Assembly: GCF_022539665.2 (NCBI RefSeq)
Contig: NC_081333.1
Coordinates: 4,834,971-4,898,970, forward strand
DNA from: Daphnia carinata
Taxonomy: Eukaryota; Arthropoda; Branchiopoda; Diplostraca; Daphniidae
Length of the DNA stretch: 64,000 nucleotides
Reading direction: 5' to 3'
Shown: positions 61,767 through 64,000 of the stretch, piece by piece
How positions within the stretch are numbered: the stretch's first letter is position 1
Layout of the letters: each line of letters opens with the position of its first letter
Program-made: the position numbers and the translations under genes
The notes under the pieces: generated by a model
The model's input: only the letters and a program-made list of their open reading frames with translations
Told to the model about the DNA's origin: nothing
Database searches by the model: none

Positions 61767-63807
61767 ATGCCCATCATCTCGTCCCACCACACTGTTGTCT
61801 TCATCATCGTCACTCTTCTCCACTCGCTATTCACCTCAGGTAGGCTATATTCGTTAATCAAGTGCATTTGAAAATGGTTCTCAATCAGCGAAGATGAGTC
61901 AGGGCAATTTGGCTGCTATAATTGGCAGAGAAGGGATTTGATCATTATCCAACTGATACAAACATTAACAATTACCACAAATGAAGGCACGTTTTATTAG
62001 ATTTTTTTTCACCTGTCTATTTAATAAAGTTAATAGCGTCCGCTTAAGCATGCCACCAGACCCAAACTTTTTAGACTTTTTTTTCAGGCATCAATTTTCA
62101 GCAGAGATTTTTGAATATATTAGAAGGTTGCACCTAAGTGTGGCTCTTGGTAGAAAGTTCGATTTCTTAAAAGGCCAAACAGCCATGTGTTTCCTTTCTT
62201 CTACCTGGCAGATGAAGTAATTCAGTATGGAATACGGCCGTCGTACAGGCTAACGTAAATAGCAAACTAACCTTTTCAAATCCTGAAAGTTTCTTATATA
62301 TGTGACTAGCTACTCACGTCTACAAACAAAAGCTTTGTGGGCGTGAAAACTGTCCAACACGGCTGAAGAATCTCATTACCTACGTTTTACTTTTTGAGCG
62401 TTTACTTGCAAAGGCTTTTGTACCCCCTTACTTTTTCTTATAATCCTTAGCACTTCCCGGGACTTCCATAAGATGATCATGATCTAGAAGGGCATTCCAT
62501 TTCGACGAGATCCATCTATAGGCGTCACTCTAGAAGTAGCCAGGCGTGAAATTCGTTCTTCTTTTCTAGAACATAAAAAGAAAAAGGGAGTTGGATGAAA
62601 GACAACAGTAAAAGCTTCAATAAAATTGTCAGAAGATAAGTAGGCAGCACAGCATAGAGGTTTAAGTCGTCTTTTTACTTTTCTGTTGATTATCGTTGAT
62701 GTTATAGTTCTAAAGGATTCTAGAACGAATTAATCGTAAACATGTTTTGAAAAACAGATTATTTGTTTCGCTGCCAAAGTCTGAGATCATTTTCATTTAA
62801 CTATATTGAATGAATCCAAGTTCAGAAATTAATAATAATAAATTCATTCTTGAATACCACATTATACTTGGGGACCAGGAGATGCCAAGCAGGTGCTTAC
62901 ATTGTACGTGGTCAATCATCCTTGATGGTCCATAAATCCTAGCCTTTAGACTTTTATATGCCTTCATAAAAAAGAGAAAGACCGAGTCGTAAGAAGCCGA
63001 AAAGAGTCCTTTCACTGGGACGGAAAAGGAGAAACGCAATGAACCAGGGTAGACTGAGGGCGCTAGAGGAAGGACGCAGAGAGTGGTTTCACTCGGAGCG
63101 AGCCAATTCAACTCGAATGGGAACAACAACATCGCAAAGAATGAACGTTGATGCCCTTCCGATCGATGGAAGATTCTATTGTTTAATGCCAGCACGCTGG
63201 AGCATTAGGCTGATGAATTAAAAGCCACATCAGCCACCCACATGCAGCCGATAAGATAGAAAAGGCATGGCCAGCAAAAGCATTTGAATATTTCCATAAA
63301 GAAACTTGAGTAAAACAAGAAGTTCAGAAGGACGGAATGATGGGCATATGCAGCCAAATAGTTTCGAGAACTGGGAAGACGAGAGAAAAAGCAGCGTAAA
63401 GTAAATTTCCCTTGATCTGCACACGTTCCGGCCATCGATGTGTTTTGTTACAAAAAAGCAGTCGTTGGTGTAAATCACTTTGGAAAACGAATTTAAGCAA
63501 ACTACGCTATTCCTTGTTTAAAAAATTATTTTGTTGGCTTCAGAGTTCTATGCTTTAAGTTTAAACAAATAGTAATACATAACGTGATGTATCTAGCCAT
63601 ATTTGGTTTTTCTTGTCTGTCTCTTCCTTTTCCGTTCAAACTCGGTTCTCTGGTGCTCATTCTTGCTATTCATTTTCCACAGGATTAAGCAATCCACAGG
63701 ACGCTGAACATCTGACGGCCATGGTGGGCGATTCGATCGTCTTTAACTGCCACATCGAGTTTCCGGAAGCCCATCCCGTTCCTTACGTCATCCAATGGGA
63801 GAAGAAG
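61767..63807 (+). CDS. tutl: Turtle (IGSF9-type) immunoglobulin-superfamily protein, 5' end only
   Basis: Coding exon 1 (61767-61839) encodes MPIISSHHTVVFIIVTLLHS then LFTSG, a clear signal peptide, and ends at donor CAG|GTAGGC. Coding exon 2 (63683-63807, after TTTTCCACAG) adds LSNPQDAEHLTAMVGDSIVF, NCHIEFPEAHPVPYVIQW and EKK, and ends at GTATGG. The phase-1 join is seamless; the two exons total 66 codons and stop in phase 0. The order D-A-x-H-x-TA-x-x-G-x-x-x-x-FNCH-x-EFP-x-x-HPVPYV-x-QW matches the start of the first Ig domain (first Cys, then Trp) of Drosophila Turtle and vertebrate IGSF9. These are neuronal cell-surface adhesion proteins with five Ig and two FnIII domains. The rest lies beyond 64000. 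The 1843-nt intron holds no other supported exon. Confidence 0.85.
61840..63682 (+). other. First coding intron of Turtle
   Basis: It has GT-AG ends and contains no coding exon I can support. Open frames near 62797-63221 on either strand lack start context, domains and splice structure. A CTCACTTGCC-like or repeat signature was not found. Confidence 0.5.
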
Positions 63808-64000
63808 GTATGGTATTATTCTTCTTAGTAGTATTTTCAGAATTTTTGTTTTGTTTACTTGCCGTAAAATATGCAGCTAAGGCCGGTCTGGTAAAACGTA
63901 AGCATATGGGCCTCACCTTCCTATATAGCTCTCTTCTTATGGATAAAATACAAAAACCAGGCATCTTTAGTGCAAGACTTTGCATTTTACATTCAACGTA
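63808..64000 (+). other. Start of the second Turtle intron
   Basis: It begins at donor AAG|GTATGG and continues past the window edge. No acceptor with continuing Ig-domain coding sequence is seen. Confidence 0.55.

Noticed and set aside
62797-63195. 132-codon minus-strand frame in the Turtle intron
   Set aside because: Ordinary composition, but no domain, no splice structure, and an overlapping 60-codon plus-strand frame; not enough to call a gene.

Overview
The window is eukaryotic nuclear DNA, most likely from an arthropod and probably a branchiopod crustacean such as Daphnia (inference). The reasons are ordinary GT-AG genes with very short introns (about 55-90 nt), insect-like single-copy genes (Pelle/IRAK, Turtle, Angel, EIF1AD, ubiquitin-L40), and mobile DNA of P-element-like and CACTA/Mirage/Chapaev-like type. 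There are no operons and no bacterial signals.

1-13.7 kb is a transposon graveyard. Three DNA elements share the terminal consensus CCCTAnTA: one ending at 1242 (its left end lies outside the window), one at 2404-5114, and one at 6236-7964. The two complete ones are flanked by candidate 2-bp target duplications (AG and TT). The 2404-5114 copy holds broken exons resembling the C-terminal part of a transposase-domain protein. The 6236-7964 copy holds a multi-exon gene for a protein I recognise as DUF4806-like. The first copy holds an ORF with the WPP-type N-terminal motif that normally sits in front of such a domain. Between and after them lie two broken P-element/THAP9-like transposases (1372-2102, minus; 11757-12493, plus), a C-type-lectin-like fragment, a 299-bp solo LTR, and GATC-rich and other MITE-like repeats.

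13.7-27.6 kb is the gene-dense part. It holds EIF1AD (13716-14363, +), Angel (16643-18281, -) with a possible small divergent gene at 18457 (+), an unrecognised multi-exon gene (21969-22747, -), ubiquitin-ribosomal protein L40 (24656-25106, +) and a complete 11-exon Pelle/IRAK kinase (25176-27530, -). The last two are convergent with only 69 bp between stop codons. Pelle is a Toll-pathway kinase, Angel is an EEP-family nuclease/phosphatase, EIF1AD is an OB-fold initiation-factor relative, and ubiquitin-L40 supplies ubiquitin plus a 60S protein. No shared function is implied by the clustering. More MITE-like repeats sit between these genes.

27.6-64 kb contains almost no protein-coding sequence. 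From about 30 kb to 57 kb it is crowded with homopolymer runs and microsatellites. The last 4 kb carry the 5' end of a Turtle (tutl/IGSF9-type) immunoglobulin-superfamily gene on the plus strand: a probable untranslated exon (60438-60604), a leader plus signal-peptide exon (61543-61839) with a 51-codon upstream ORF, and the first Ig-domain exon (63683-63807). The low-complexity stretch is probably its upstream or first-intron region. A possible leader exon ends at a strong splice donor at 33979, but that link is inference.
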